Shown here: positions 4,265-14,700 of the stretch, piece by piece
Position numbering within the stretch: position 1 is the first letter of the stretch
How the letters are laid out: each line of letters begins with the position of its first letter
Source: an uncultured Magnetococcales bacterium
GTDB taxonomy: Bacteria > Pseudomonadota > Magnetococcia > Magnetococcales > Magnetaquicoccaceae
DNA length: 15,300 nt
Reading direction: 5' to 3'
Assembly: GCA_903913345.1 (NCBI GenBank)
Contig: CAIWLA010000129.1
Coordinates: forward strand, 1-15,300
Notes under the pieces: model-generated
Databases searched by the model: none
The model's input: the letters and a program-made list of their open reading frames with translations, nothing else
What the model was told of the DNA's origin: nothing
Position numbers and translations under genes: made by a program

Positions 4265-6229
4265 TCAGTGACGATTGGTAAAATTGGGCGTCGCGCCACC
4301 AGCCTCCAACAGGGCCACCCGCTGACGGTCAAAGGGGTTGACTGCCGTCTGCCCTGCCAACCCCCCCGCCAGGATCCCTTGGGCGGCGGCCAATCGACTC
4401 TTCGCCTTTTGATGGTCAATCATGGCGGCTATTCGGGCCAGACGGGCATTCAAAAGAATGGTTGACTGGTTCAACAACTCCATTTCACTCAGATCGCCCC
4501 GGATTTCCCATCGATCCCTGGCCTTCTCAAGGGCCAGTGCAGCCAGTTTTTCGTTGTTCCGGGCCGAACTCAGTCGGGCGCGACCACTGGCCAGAGAGAC
4601 AAGGGCATCGTTCACCTCCTTGCTCACCGCCTGTTCCGCTGCTTGTTTAGACAATTGCGCACCCTCCACCGCATGGTCCTCCATGGCCAGGGTGGCCTTG
4701 GCTGCCCGGTTTTGCCAGGGATAAACATACGTGACCGAGCCATTGAAGGCGCGACTGTCTGGACTCAAGACATTGCTCACCGCATCAGTATAGGATTTAT
4801 AGCCGTACTGGGCATTGCTTTGACTCATGCTGCCGCTGCCAGAGAAGGTCAGATCGGGTCGTGTCTGGTTTTCCTGAAAATGACGTGCCAGCAGACTGGA
4901 CTGCACATCCAGATCCCGGACCTGCAATTCCGGTCTTTGTGCCAAAGCGGTCGCGATCGCCCCCTTGCCGTCCACGGACTTTGTCTCTTCTGCCAGTCGC
5001 TCTTGATAGGCCACAGGGAGCAAAAGGGCGTCACTCATCGGTTTGCGCCCCTCTTCAATCAACATGGCTAAGGCAGTCGAGGCAGCAACCAGGGATTGCC
5101 GTGCCGAGGCCTCTTGCACTTTGGCACTGGCCAACCCCATGGCCATTTGATCTCTGCCATATTGGGTCACCCGACCGGCTGCCAACAGACGGTCGGCATG
5201 GGCCGCCCTCTCCCCCAGGTATCGGCGATTTTCGATGGCAGCCAGCAAATTTTCCAGGGCACTCACCAGATCCCAATAGGCCAGATCAGCACTCTGCAAC
5301 GTGTCGTTGATGACCGCTTTCAACTGCCAATTCACCTGCTTGTCACCAATCTTTTTCTGCTCCAGATCCGTATTCAACTTGGAATAGGGACCATAATTTT
5401 TGCTGTAAGGCAACGGCGAATTTAGGCTGGCCGAGACGGAAACGGCCCAGGGGGCGTCCCAGCTTTTCTCATGGTTGGGATCATAGTAGCTTTCTTTGTA
5501 ACTCGTCCCATTGGTCAGCGTCAAACTCGATCCCCAGGGCAGTTGCTGCTGAATGGTCAAAGAACCGGTCTCCGTCATCAACCAACCCGGCCGCTGCTGT
5601 TTGCTGAGGTCATATGTTTGGTTGACAACGTTTGGATTGGGATCCGTTTTCAGAAATCCCAACCGGTTGGTTTGATATGCGCCCGGTGACTGAACATCCA
5701 GGTAAGGCTGACCATTTGTTGGGGTTACCCAAAACTTTTGCAAGTACACCGGACCACTGTTTTGCCGCTCGTAAACCATGGAACCCGACTGCCCCAAATC
5801 GACATAGAATACCGGTGCAAAGACGGCATTCGCCTCTTCTATGGCCTGTTTGGCCATTTCCGCATCCAACTTGCCAATTTGAATGGATAAATTGCGGCGC
5901 AATGCCTGCAATAAGACGGTGCCAGCAGGCAGATAGGCCAGTGGGTGTCCCAGAGAAGGATCCCAGTTGCCAACCGCCTGAGCATCGGCGAAGGATTTTT
6001 GTATGGTGGTCAATTGGGCCTGTTCCCGATCAGAAAGTGCCGGATCCAGCAGTGCGCTCAGGACCACGACATCCCTTTTTTCCTGACTAATCCCCGGCTT
6101 TGCCGCCTCAGCGGCCATGACGGGCGTACCACTGATGGCCAGCCCCAGCAGCCCCACCACACCGGCCACGACCGCCTGACACGCTGTCTCTACGAATAGG
6201 CCTGCGGGGAGATCGTTGCATCGTTTCAT
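4265..6229 (-). CDS. TolC-family outer-membrane channel protein, third of three tandem paralogues
   Basis: A 654-residue protein with an N-terminal signal peptide (hydrophobic about 18-37, cleavage near 'PVMAAEAA'). It has the two-repeat outer-membrane efflux architecture: coiled helices, 'SPLPYSKNYG' and 'AYWDLVSALENLL' in the first repeat (270-330), 'YVYPWQNRAAKA' in the second (501-512), and a long final helix pair (515-625). TolC itself is about 470 residues in mature form. The extra length is a 100-residue segment after the signal and an insertion of about 65 residues at 150-218, between the first two predicted barrel strands, where TolC has an extracellular loop. Its ATG overlaps the stop of the preceding paralogue (ATGA at 6229-6226), so translation is coupled. 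It should form an outer-membrane exit duct for the C39 exporter and HlyD adaptor encoded upstream. Whether it makes homotrimers or mixed trimers is unknown. Confidence 0.85.
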   Translation of the reverse strand: MKRCNDLPAGLFVETACQAVVAGVVGLLGLAISGTPVMAAEAAKPGISQEKRDVVVLSALLDPALSDREQAQLTTIQKSFADAQAVGNWDPSLGHPLAYLPAGTVLLQALRRNLSIQIGKLDAEMAKQAIEEANAVFAPVFYVDLGQSGSMVYERQNSGPVYLQKFWVTPTNGQPYLDVQSPGAYQTNRLGFLKTDPNPNVVNQTYDLSKQQRPGWLMTETGSLTIQQQLPWGSSLTLTNGTSYKESYYDPNHEKSWDAPWAVSVSASLNSPLPYSKNYGPYSKLNTDLEQKKIGDKQVNWQLKAVINDTLQSADLAYWDLVSALENLLAAIENRRYLGERAAHADRLLAAGRVTQYGRDQMAMGLASAKVQEASARQSLVAASTALAMLIEEGRKPMSDALLLPVAYQERLAEETKSVDGKGAIATALAQRPELQVRDLDVQSSLLARHFQENQTRPDLTFSGSGSMSQSNAQYGYKSYTDAVSNVLSPDSRAFNGSVTYVYPWQNRAAKATLAMEDHAVEGAQLSKQAAEQAVSKEVNDALVSLASGRARLSSARNNEKLAALALEKARDRWEIRGDLSEMELLNQSTILLNARLARIAAMIDHQKAKSRLAAAQGILAGGLAGQTAVNPFDRQRVALLEAGGATPNFTNRH

Positions 6230-8214
6230 GGACCATACTCCTTTGCTACCTGTTCATTCTGTCCCAACGATCCCATGGCGGCCAACTGATCGGTCTCTGC
6301 CTTCTTGGCTTCCACCTGGGCCAGAAGAAAATCCTTTTCAGCCGTCAATAAATCACCACTCTTGACGATCAACTCATATTCTACCACCCGCCCGGCGGTA
6401 CGTAACCGTTCCGCTCCCTCATAGGAAGCACGAGCTAACTGAAGATGTCGAGCTGTAATGGCAATGCGCAGCAAGGCACTGTCCAGAGCGGCATGGGCAT
6501 TTTTGATGGAACGCTCTACCTGGTTGTGAGCTAATTGCTGTTGCAGATCGCTCACCGACTGCTGGGCCTCTGCCTGTTTCACGTGGGCATTGGCCCATTG
6601 ATTTTTCCACGGATACCGGTATGTCGCGCCAACGGAGACGCTGATTGTATCAGGGTTGGCTAGGTTGGTCAGAGACTCCGACAGCGATCCATACCCAAAC
6701 GGTACACTGCTTTGTGTACCCGACAGGGAGGCATTCAAACTCAGATCGGGGCGGGCCTGACTTTCGGCCTGATTGCGATTCAAATCCGCTTGGTCTTTGC
6801 TGATTGTTTGTGACTGTAGTCGGGCATTGGCCAAGAGGCCAACCCGGATGGCCTCTTGGATGTCCATGCCAGCAAAATGGGATAATTCGACACTATAACC
6901 CACCGGAATCAGCAACACGGATTGGCTGTCCTTCATGTTTAGCAACAGTTTCAGGTTGTTGGACACCATGACATAATTATTCCAGGCTACAATCTCCTGG
7001 TTGCGTACCCGTTCCTGCTCTGCCTCCATCTGTGCCATGGCATAAGCGGTGGTCCGCTGCGAGTCAAACAATCGACGGGTTCTGGCCACCGATACCTCCA
7101 CCACGTGCTCGTTCTGAATGATGGCATCCAGTGTGCGCGATCCGCTGACCAGATCCCAGTATGCACTCTGCACCGTCTGCAAGAGGGTATTAGCTTGCGT
7201 CTGAAAATCAGCACGGCTGCGCTGCTGATCCAGTGCGGACGATTCAACCGTAGCATCCAATGCCGAGTAGCGACCAAAATTTTTCCCATAAGGAACCGGT
7301 ACAGCCAGCGAAGCGACCGACGACGATGTCCATGGTCGATCATAAGAGCCAATAATGGGACTAGGCGCGCCCGCGTGCAAAACCCACAAGGCATCCTGGT
7401 GGACGGTTTGTTCATTCAGTGCGGTCTCCACACCCCAAGGCAATGCCTTGTAGAGTCCCAGGGAAAAGGTTCCTGTCTGGGTCGCTCCTCCAGGATTGGC
7501 CTTGCTGGCATCTTCGTTGGTCAGGTAATACCCTTCAGGACGGGCCGTCGGACCAGGCGATGCTGCCGTACCCACCACGGCATTACCCGTCGAATCGTTC
7601 AACCGCAGAAAATGGACCGGACTCGTCGGTGGATACACCACAAAGGCCGGTTGGCTGGCTTCATCCGGAGTCAGCCCCTGGCAGATCCAAAGATCGTTAG
7701 GCCCACCACCTCCCAATGTGATGCCATTGGAGGTCGCATACCCCGCATCTGTTTGATGAATGACCTGAACCAGACTGCCATACTTGTCCAGGACGATCTT
7801 GTCGCCCGCTTGCGGACAGGGCGTAGTAGCCTTTTTGTATTTCATGTCCTGTACCGTTCGATCCAGGGTCTCCGAACGGCTAAAACTGCCGGATGCCGAC
7901 AAAACCGGATCAAAGGCAGCCTCACTTCTCTTTTGGGCCTCCTGGGTATTTTTGACCGTCAGGGATCCTTGCCGCAACGCCAGATTAGCTTGGATCGCCT
8001 TCTGTATCACCTCGGCCAGAGTGATCTCCATCCAGGACTGATCGGTAAAAGATAGAGCTGGTTGCCCTGCTTGCCAGGCACGAATGATCCGGTTGACCAC
8101 CTGCTCGGTTCGTTCCAGAGTGGCAGCGGGCACATCCGCATAAAGACCACGTTCCTGCGCGAGATAACCCAGACCGACCAGAAAGACAATCGGAAGTAAA
8201 TAACGTTTGGTCAT
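6226..8214 (-). CDS. TolC-family outer-membrane channel protein, second of three tandem paralogues
   Basis: A 662-residue protein with a short N-terminal signal (MTKRYLLPIVFLVGLGYLAQ). The TolC fold is recognised from 'LAEVIQKAIQANLALRQGSL' (66-85), 'FDPVLSASGSFSRSE' (101-115), 'VPVPYGKNFGRYSALDATVE' (305-324), 'AYWDLVSGSRTLDAI' and the second-repeat 'YRYPWKNQWANAHVKQAEA'. Between 'SGSFSRSE' and 'TGTFSLGLYKALPWG' (248-262) lies an insertion of about 130 residues rich in Gly, Pro, Ser and Thr, with a Cys pair at 133 and 178. By homology it sits on the cell surface or caps the barrel, and a disulfide there is possible. It begins inside the stop of the third-listed paralogue (ATGA at 8214-8211) and overlaps the next gene the same way. 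It is clearly paralogous to its two neighbours, so local duplication is likely. Confidence 0.85.
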   Translation of the reverse strand: MTKRYLLPIVFLVGLGYLAQERGLYADVPAATLERTEQVVNRIIRAWQAGQPALSFTDQSWMEITLAEVIQKAIQANLALRQGSLTVKNTQEAQKRSEAAFDPVLSASGSFSRSETLDRTVQDMKYKKATTPCPQAGDKIVLDKYGSLVQVIHQTDAGYATSNGITLGGGGPNDLWICQGLTPDEASQPAFVVYPPTSPVHFLRLNDSTGNAVVGTAASPGPTARPEGYYLTNEDASKANPGGATQTGTFSLGLYKALPWGVETALNEQTVHQDALWVLHAGAPSPIIGSYDRPWTSSSVASLAVPVPYGKNFGRYSALDATVESSALDQQRSRADFQTQANTLLQTVQSAYWDLVSGSRTLDAIIQNEHVVEVSVARTRRLFDSQRTTAYAMAQMEAEQERVRNQEIVAWNNYVMVSNNLKLLLNMKDSQSVLLIPVGYSVELSHFAGMDIQEAIRVGLLANARLQSQTISKDQADLNRNQAESQARPDLSLNASLSGTQSSVPFGYGSLSESLTNLANPDTISVSVGATYRYPWKNQWANAHVKQAEAQQSVSDLQQQLAHNQVERSIKNAHAALDSALLRIAITARHLQLARASYEGAERLRTAGRVVEYELIVKSGDLLTAEKDFLLAQVEAKKAETDQLAAMGSLGQNEQVAKEYGP

Positions 8215-10262
8215 GGCTTCGCCTCCACAGAAAGAACCGCCGCGTTACCCAAAAGACCCTGAGCAAACTGCAGATCGACCCAGGATTGTCGTCGCTCGGT
8301 CAATGCCTCGATCAGGTCCGCACGAGCCTCAAACAAACTCCGTTGTCGCTGAAGCAATTCAAATTCGGTCACGCGCTCCATGACGCGCAGTCGTTCGGCA
8401 GTGCGCAACGCCTCATCGGCCAGTCGCACTGCTGCACGCGCCATCTTGACCCGTTCCTCGCTGCCATGGGCCTTGGCTAATCCATTGGTTACATCACGAG
8501 CAACCTGCATCTCCATCAGGCTGGCGCGATCCATCGCCTGTGTGCGGGCGGAATTGGCCATGGCGTGGCGAGCTTTCTCTGCCCGATTTTCAAAAGGAAT
8601 GGTATACACCAACCCTACAAGATAGTTTCGCTCATCGGGCGTGGCCAAGGCACTGATGGAACTGCCGAAACTGTCATAACCGAAGAGGGCCGCAGAGCCT
8701 TTGCCCAAGGCATTGTAGGAGGCGGAAAAGGCCACATCGGGCAATAATTGTTGCGCGCGATAGTTTTTTTCCAGTTCTGCTTTTTGTACATCAATCTGTG
8801 CCGACCGGATTTCGGTACGATGCTCCAAGGCCGTCTGCGCAACGGACTGGTCATCCGGTATCACATCCGCAGCCAGTTCATCTCGATAGCCGTGCGGTAT
8901 GACGAGCAGTTCTGGAGTCAAATTCAACTGTTCGGCCAACTCATTGGCACGGGCCACCCAACTGTTCCAGGCAATCTCCTCCTGGTTGCGGGCATCTTCC
9001 AGATCGGTTTCCGTCTGGACTCGATCATACTCGGTGACCCGTTGCACCTGGTACAACCGCTGCACTTGCTCCATTCGTTGTTCTAGCAGGTTGCGCTGTT
9101 CCACAGCAGATAACACCGTCAACTGGCTACGCACCAGAGACCAATAAGCCCCGATGGCATCTTTGAGGGTCTGATTGACCTGTGCGGCCTGTGCCGACTG
9201 GCTCTTTTCATAATCAAAAGATGCCTGTTTGATCTGCACCGCCGTTCCAAAGCCCTCGGAACCAAAATTTTTGGTGTAGGGTAACGGCATGTTCAGGCCA
9301 ACGGAAAGCGTACTGGCCCACTCCTGATCTCCCACGGCCAAAGCCGTTTCCAGGGGGGCACCCATGGGTTTGAGAGGAACGGGTTGGGGGGTATCATAAG
9401 GAAGATAGGTGGTATTTATCCCGACATTGACAGCCCCTCCCCAGGGAAAGGGCTGGTAAATACCCAAATTGCCGGACCAGTACGGAGACCAATCAAACTT
9501 CCTGCTGGAAAACTCTTCAAAGGTGCCGAGTATATCCGCACCACACGTGCTTCCAGAGGTGATATTGACACCATCATCCAGCACACAAAAGTCCAATCCC
9601 GATGTATCAAATCCCGGCAAATCAGACCATTTTTTGCCCACATCCGTGCTCTGGACCGTCTTTGGCTGGGAAGATCCGACGACAGGATAGCTTTTACCAA
9701 CATCACCTGGCTGTATAGCATTCGTAGCCCAAGTCGGGGTGGGCGTTCGCAATCGGGTAATCACTGCGCTTCTGTCACGCCCCTTACTGCGGTTATACCG
9801 AACCGACAGGTTGAGTTCCGGGTTCAATGCCGCTTCCGTCGCTAGGAGGTTTTGTTTGGCCATATTGACCTGATGGGGCTGCATGGCCACCGTTGGATTG
9901 TGTTCCATGACCTGTTGCACCACATCCTGAACGGAAAAGGGTCGGATCGTCTTGCTGAAGACAAACCGCTTGGCACCAGAGGACCGCTTGGAGGTCGCCG
10001 CCTCCAGCAGATTCTGGAACCGTACCTCTCCCGCCGCCAACCATTTCAAGACGGACTTTTCCTCTGCCCAGGCATTGGCTCGTAAAGGAACATCCGGCAA
10101 TGCGGCGGAATCTGGCGCAGACAACAGGCCCTCGCGCACCGGTTGCGCAGAGTCAACCTCCTGACAAACCCCTTGAGGCGATGGCAGGCAAACCACCCAC
10201 AGGAAGATCCCAGGGGTTATCCATCGATGGATACTGAAATATCTTGGCAGACTGGATTTCAA
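8211..10262 (-). CDS. TolC-family outer-membrane channel protein, first of three tandem paralogues
   Basis: A 683-residue protein starting at TTG 10262-10260, with AGAGGA five bases upstream; no in-frame ATG fits better. The signal segment is 'WITPGIFLWVVCLPSPQGVC' (14-33), with no good lipobox, so an ordinary signal peptide is likely. A 75-residue pre-domain precedes the TolC repeats: 'VQDVVQQVMEHNPTVAM' (111-127), 'NPELNLSVRYNRS' (147-159), 'MPLPYTKNFG' (325-334), 'AYWSLVRSQLTV', and the second-repeat 'YTIPFENRAEKARHAMA'. The first extracellular loop is enlarged (about 158-262) and carries Cys226 and Cys240, which could pair. It starts 30 bases after the FHA-domain gene and is coupled by ATGA to the next TolC paralogue, so three channel subunits are made in series. 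Confidence 0.85.
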   Translation of the reverse strand: MKSSLPRYFSIHRWITPGIFLWVVCLPSPQGVCQEVDSAQPVREGLLSAPDSAALPDVPLRANAWAEEKSVLKWLAAGEVRFQNLLEAATSKRSSGAKRFVFSKTIRPFSVQDVVQQVMEHNPTVAMQPHQVNMAKQNLLATEAALNPELNLSVRYNRSKGRDRSAVITRLRTPTPTWATNAIQPGDVGKSYPVVGSSQPKTVQSTDVGKKWSDLPGFDTSGLDFCVLDDGVNITSGSTCGADILGTFEEFSSRKFDWSPYWSGNLGIYQPFPWGGAVNVGINTTYLPYDTPQPVPLKPMGAPLETALAVGDQEWASTLSVGLNMPLPYTKNFGSEGFGTAVQIKQASFDYEKSQSAQAAQVNQTLKDAIGAYWSLVRSQLTVLSAVEQRNLLEQRMEQVQRLYQVQRVTEYDRVQTETDLEDARNQEEIAWNSWVARANELAEQLNLTPELLVIPHGYRDELAADVIPDDQSVAQTALEHRTEIRSAQIDVQKAELEKNYRAQQLLPDVAFSASYNALGKGSAALFGYDSFGSSISALATPDERNYLVGLVYTIPFENRAEKARHAMANSARTQAMDRASLMEMQVARDVTNGLAKAHGSEERVKMARAAVRLADEALRTAERLRVMERVTEFELLQRQRSLFEARADLIEALTERRQSWVDLQFAQGLLGNAAVLSVEAKP

Positions 10263-10292
10263 TGGAATCCTCTCATGATTCTGGCATTGGGC

Positions 10293-11603
10293 CTATTGCA
10301 GTACCTCTTTCCAACGACTGATGGCGGGTAAATCCTCCTCGTCCACCTGGGTGACAATGCGCCCGAACAAAGGAAACTGTACGCTCAATAAAATATTGAT
10401 GCTGGTATCTTTCTTTAGTTTGACAATATTTCCGCTAACTTTACCCATGGACGTCATCCACTCCTGAGTGGGTCGGTCCGTGGACTTCTTGGAGGGGCGC
10501 GGATAGCGTTGGCGAAACTGCTGTACGGTGACAACATTCTTGACCAAATCCAGCAGTCCACGCATATCTTTCAGCCAAGCCTGCTTTTCCAAACTCCTGG
10601 TCCAATCGGCGGATACAAAGGCGACCAATTCGTCGACCATAGACTCCGTCTGTTGTGGATGTTCCTCTTGTGCAAAAAGTATCACCTGTCGCTCCAGACG
10701 CAAAAACCGCAAACGAACCTGCAACTCTTTTAGTTCCATGTTGCCTGGATAGCGTTCCGCATCCGCAGAGAGGGGTTTGAGCAACCCTTCAATCGTCGCA
10801 ATTTGTGTATTCAGATCATTGTTGGAGAGTGTGCCCTTGACCATCTCGTAAGCATCTAAAAACTTTTTAATCTCTTTTTGATACCGTTGTACCTCGTCAC
10901 CGCCACCTGGTCCCTTTTGCAGGGTGTATATCCCGTATCCTCCTCCGACCAGTGCCAACAAAAGGATGAATAACACTATCATTTTGATGGAAACCTTCGG
11001 TGAAGGCTCCTCCGACTTTACAAACATGGAGGGCACCGAAGCTGCCCTGCCCGCCTCTTTGGACGGTTTTTCTTCAACCTCTTCTTCCTGGGCTAGGTCC
11101 AGCAATTTCACGATCTTGTCGGCATTGTCTTCGTGATTGCCGCCCAGAAACAAGGTCTCGTTGTCGACGGACTGCCCGTGCCTAGGGGACGGAGCAACCG
11201 CAACCGGGTCGTCCACCACAAATTGAAAGGGAACGGCACCTATTTTGATAAAATCGCCGGGCACCAGAAAGGCATGTTTCTCCCGGATCCCCTTGATCCA
11301 AACGCCGTTGGTGGACCCCAGATCCTCAATGGCCCACTTACCCTGTAAGGGAGAAATGCGCGCATGCTGACCGGAAACACCCTTGTAGAGAATGGGATCG
11401 GTATTGTTGGGATTGCGTCCCAACGTATGGATGCCGCCAGTCAGGGCAATCACCAACCCCTTTTGTTTCGGATCCAGTTGTGAATCGTCCAAACAGATTA
11501 ACCTCGCCATGGGAACGGCCAGCGGATCAGTACTGACCCCAGCACCGCCTGGAGCAAGGTGGCCCACCATAATCGTCGCTCCGTCACCATCATCTGGTGT
11601 CAT
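10293..11603 (-). CDS. FHA-domain protein with one membrane helix and a periplasmic tail
   Basis: A 436-residue protein from the ATG at 11603-11601 (MTPDDGDGATIMVGHLAPGG...), chosen because AAGGA lies eight bases upstream; the frame could extend 12 codons further without a ribosome site. The N-terminal forkhead-associated domain (about 33-130) keeps the phosphothreonine-binding set: Gly62-Arg63 in 'GRNPNNTD', Ser77 and His80 in 'GVSGQHARI', and Asn99 in 'LGSTNGVWI'. An acidic linker (150-205) leads to one transmembrane helix, 'MIVLFILLLALVGGGYGIYT' (208-227), then about 205 residues with helical, coiled-coil-like content ('ELKELQVRLRFLRLERQVIL') predicted to face the periplasm. This layout resembles FHA-containing type III and type VI secretion scaffolds more than typical type I export genes. 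It may recognise a phosphorylated partner or help assemble the export complex. Its position between the exporter and channel genes ties it to the same machine. Confidence 0.85.
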   Translation of the reverse strand: MTPDDGDGATIMVGHLAPGGAGVSTDPLAVPMARLICLDDSQLDPKQKGLVIALTGGIHTLGRNPNNTDPILYKGVSGQHARISPLQGKWAIEDLGSTNGVWIKGIREKHAFLVPGDFIKIGAVPFQFVVDDPVAVAPSPRHGQSVDNETLFLGGNHEDNADKIVKLLDLAQEEEVEEKPSKEAGRAASVPSMFVKSEEPSPKVSIKMIVLFILLLALVGGGYGIYTLQKGPGGGDEVQRYQKEIKKFLDAYEMVKGTLSNNDLNTQIATIEGLLKPLSADAERYPGNMELKELQVRLRFLRLERQVILFAQEEHPQQTESMVDELVAFVSADWTRSLEKQAWLKDMRGLLDLVKNVVTVQQFRQRYPRPSKKSTDRPTQEWMTSMGKVSGNIVKLKKDTSINILLSVQFPLFGRIVTQVDEEDLPAISRWKEVLQ

Positions 11604-11702
11604 GGTGTTCATCCTTGTAAAAAGGTTTCCATCTATCATCTTGTTATCAATACGGAAATTACACGCATACTGTTCGTTTCCAAAGGGCGGAAGAGAGCCA
11701 GT

Positions 11703-14700
11703 CTATTGACCGGACGCAGACAAATCAAGGGGCGGCAAACCAAATTGTGACGCTGCCAGGGCATAGTACAGGCCGGAATAGCCTTTTTCTCGCAAATAAT
11801 CGGGATCCGTCAATTCTTGATGGGTTCCTTTTTCCGCCACCTTGCCATCCTTGAGGAAACAGATGGCATCAGAGTTAATGATCGTTGTCAACCGATGGGC
11901 AATGGTGATGGAGGTTTTACCCATTAAAATCTGGTTGATATTCTTTTGCACCAACGCCTCCGTTTGATTGTCCAGGGCACTGGTCGCTTCATCAAACAGC
12001 ATGATTTTCGGTCGGCGATAAATGGCTCGGGCGATGCAGATGCGCTGCCTCTGTCCGCCAGAGACCCCCATCCCCTTCTCGCCGATAGGGGTCTGATATC
12101 CCATGGCCATTTTTTGAATAAAATCATCGGCCCCCGACAATCTGGCGGCCTCTTTGACCTGAATCATGTTGGGTTCTGGATCGCCCAGCGCAATATTTTC
12201 CGCCACCGTACCGCTGAACAAAAAGCCATCCTGCAACACCACTCCAATATTGCGTCGCAAAACGGAGAGGTCCAACTCACGAATATCCTTGCCGTCAATG
12301 TAACATGTGCCCCCGGAGGGCAACGGCATGTTAAAGCCCAGAATCATTTTGGCTACTGTGCTTTTGCCACATCCAGCCGCCCCCACAAAGGCAACATGTT
12401 GGCCGGGTTCAATGGTCAATTCAAACTCCTTCATGATGAAGGCCTCCTTGCCGGAGGCTGTGGTATAGCTGAAATTAACCTTGTCAAAGGCAATACGGCC
12501 CTCAACGGTCTCGCCCAGGGTGGCGGGCAGGCGATCAGGGGAGGTGACCGGTTCCTGTTCCGGTTTGACGTTCAGGATATCCGTTACCCGCTCCACCGCA
12601 ATACGGACATCCTGAGAGCTGTTCCAAAGCTGAACGACCTGAAAGACTGGCCCCATGACCATGCCCAACAGCATTTGAAAACCCATCAACTCTCCAACGG
12701 TCATATTGCCCGCCATCACCTGATTGGCCCCGATCCAGAGAATGGCCACAGTGGAAGCTAATTGCACTAATTGATTTAAGTTGTTGGAAATCAGACTCAA
12801 TCTTTGCGCCTGGAATCCCATGTTGATGTTCTCCACAAAGGCATCCTCCCAACGGGCACGCGCCATGTATTCGTTGGCGGTGGCCTTGATGGATTCAATC
12901 GCATTCAAGGATTCGATCAGATTGGATTGCGACCTGGCACCGGTCAAAAACATTTGCTGGGAAAGTGCCTTCATACGCGGCGTAAAGTAGAGTGTAATGC
13001 CAACATAGAGGGGAATGAAAAGCATGGAGACCAACGACAGGGGCACACTGTAGCCGAACATCATGAAAAAATAGATGAACATCATCAACAAACTGAGGAT
13101 GATCGTGATGGTCGAACCCGCGATAATGCCCCGGATCTTTTGATTTTCGCCAAACCCCGCCAAAATTTCACCCTTGTTGCGGGTCAAAAAGAAACTCATC
13201 GGCAAGCTCAGCACGTGCCGATAAAACTCCGACATCATTTTGATGTCAATGCGGGTGGTGGTGTGGGCCAGAAGCAGACTTTGGGAGACAGTGGTGATCG
13301 TTTTGAGTATGGCCACCAGAATCATACCCCCCAGCATCATGTTCAACAGGCTGACATCCTTGTGCACCACCACCGTATCCACGATGGTCTGCGTGAAGAG
13401 AGGTGCCGCCAGGCCGAGCAGATTGAGCAGCAACGAGGCCACCAACGCATCGCCAAAATATTTTTTGTAGGGTAACACGTAGCGGACAAAGTGCATGATG
13501 GGCCGTTTGGGTGGCTCAGCATATTCAAATTTGAGAGTGGGATTCAGGGCAATAAAAACGCCCTTGTCCGCCTCGGTGACCGTGCCAGGCACCTGCGCCT
13601 GTGTCCATCCCGTTTCAAATTCCTGACGGGTCAGTTTGAGATGCCCCTTGACCGGATCGGCCAGGAAGACATACTTGTCGGTGAGGCGGTAGAGGACAAT
13701 ATAGTGATGCCCTTCCCAACCCACAATACCGGGCAGCTTGACCCCCTGGATCTCCTCGAAACGCAGGGCATAGGCACTGGCATTAAAACCCAACCGCTCG
13801 GCCCCGGCAATGACGGCATCCGGGGTGACTCCCGACGAGGACAGATTGCTAAGTTCCACAATCTGTCCCAGTTTGAACGCCTTGCCATAGTGGTTGCAGA
13901 TCATGGTCAGGCAGGCTGCCCCGCAATCGCTGGCCGCCCGTTGCCGAACCACCGGAAACGTCTTGATCTCCCCGGTCTTGCCCTTTTCCTCGACCTCCAG
14001 TATCCGGAACTCTGCCTCCGTAACACCCGCTGCGAGACGGATGCGTTGATCCACCCCTTCGGAGCGTTGCCGGGAATCAACCTCTTGCTGCTCCTTGTCC
14101 TGCAGGGAGAGAGCACGCAACCGCAACTGCTCGTTGAGAGAGGGATTGATGGCCAGAATTCTGGCCAGTTCCTCCTGGTGAAACACTAGAACGGTCGCAT
14201 CCTTCACAGCTTTGGCTGTATGGGGTTGGATACCCGTCGCACTCAATTCCGGCAGTGCCCCACTCTCGCCAAACAGCGAGCCAGCGTAGACATGATCCAG
14301 AACCACCTCTGGCCCCTGCAAAGACTGACGAACGAGAACAATCTCCCCCTTTTCAATGTAATACAAACGGGGGTCGGTATGTCCCTGTTCGTAAACTGCA
14401 TGACCGGAGACCACATTTTTGACCCCAATCTGGTGCAAAATTTCGACAAAATCGATCGCCTGATACGAAGAATCGCCCAACATGCCCCGCAGACGTTGCG
14501 CCAGGAGCAGATATCCGATCTCTGTCTTGAACAGATGCGCCATCTCCTCGTTTCCCGGCAACATTCTGCGTACACCGATGGTGGGCATCACCAGGGCGGT
14601 GACTGACTCCTCGGCCATGATCTGATACGGCCAATGATCTTCCCTGATCAGGGAAGTCTCCCCAAAACTGGTATGTTTTTCCACCAAACCCAGGCTGATT

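Noticed and set aside
12804..14189. Long plus-strand open frames opposite the ABC exporter (223 and 232 codons)
   Set aside because: The exporter frame carries all catalytic motifs in order; the plus frames are His/Gln-rich shadows.
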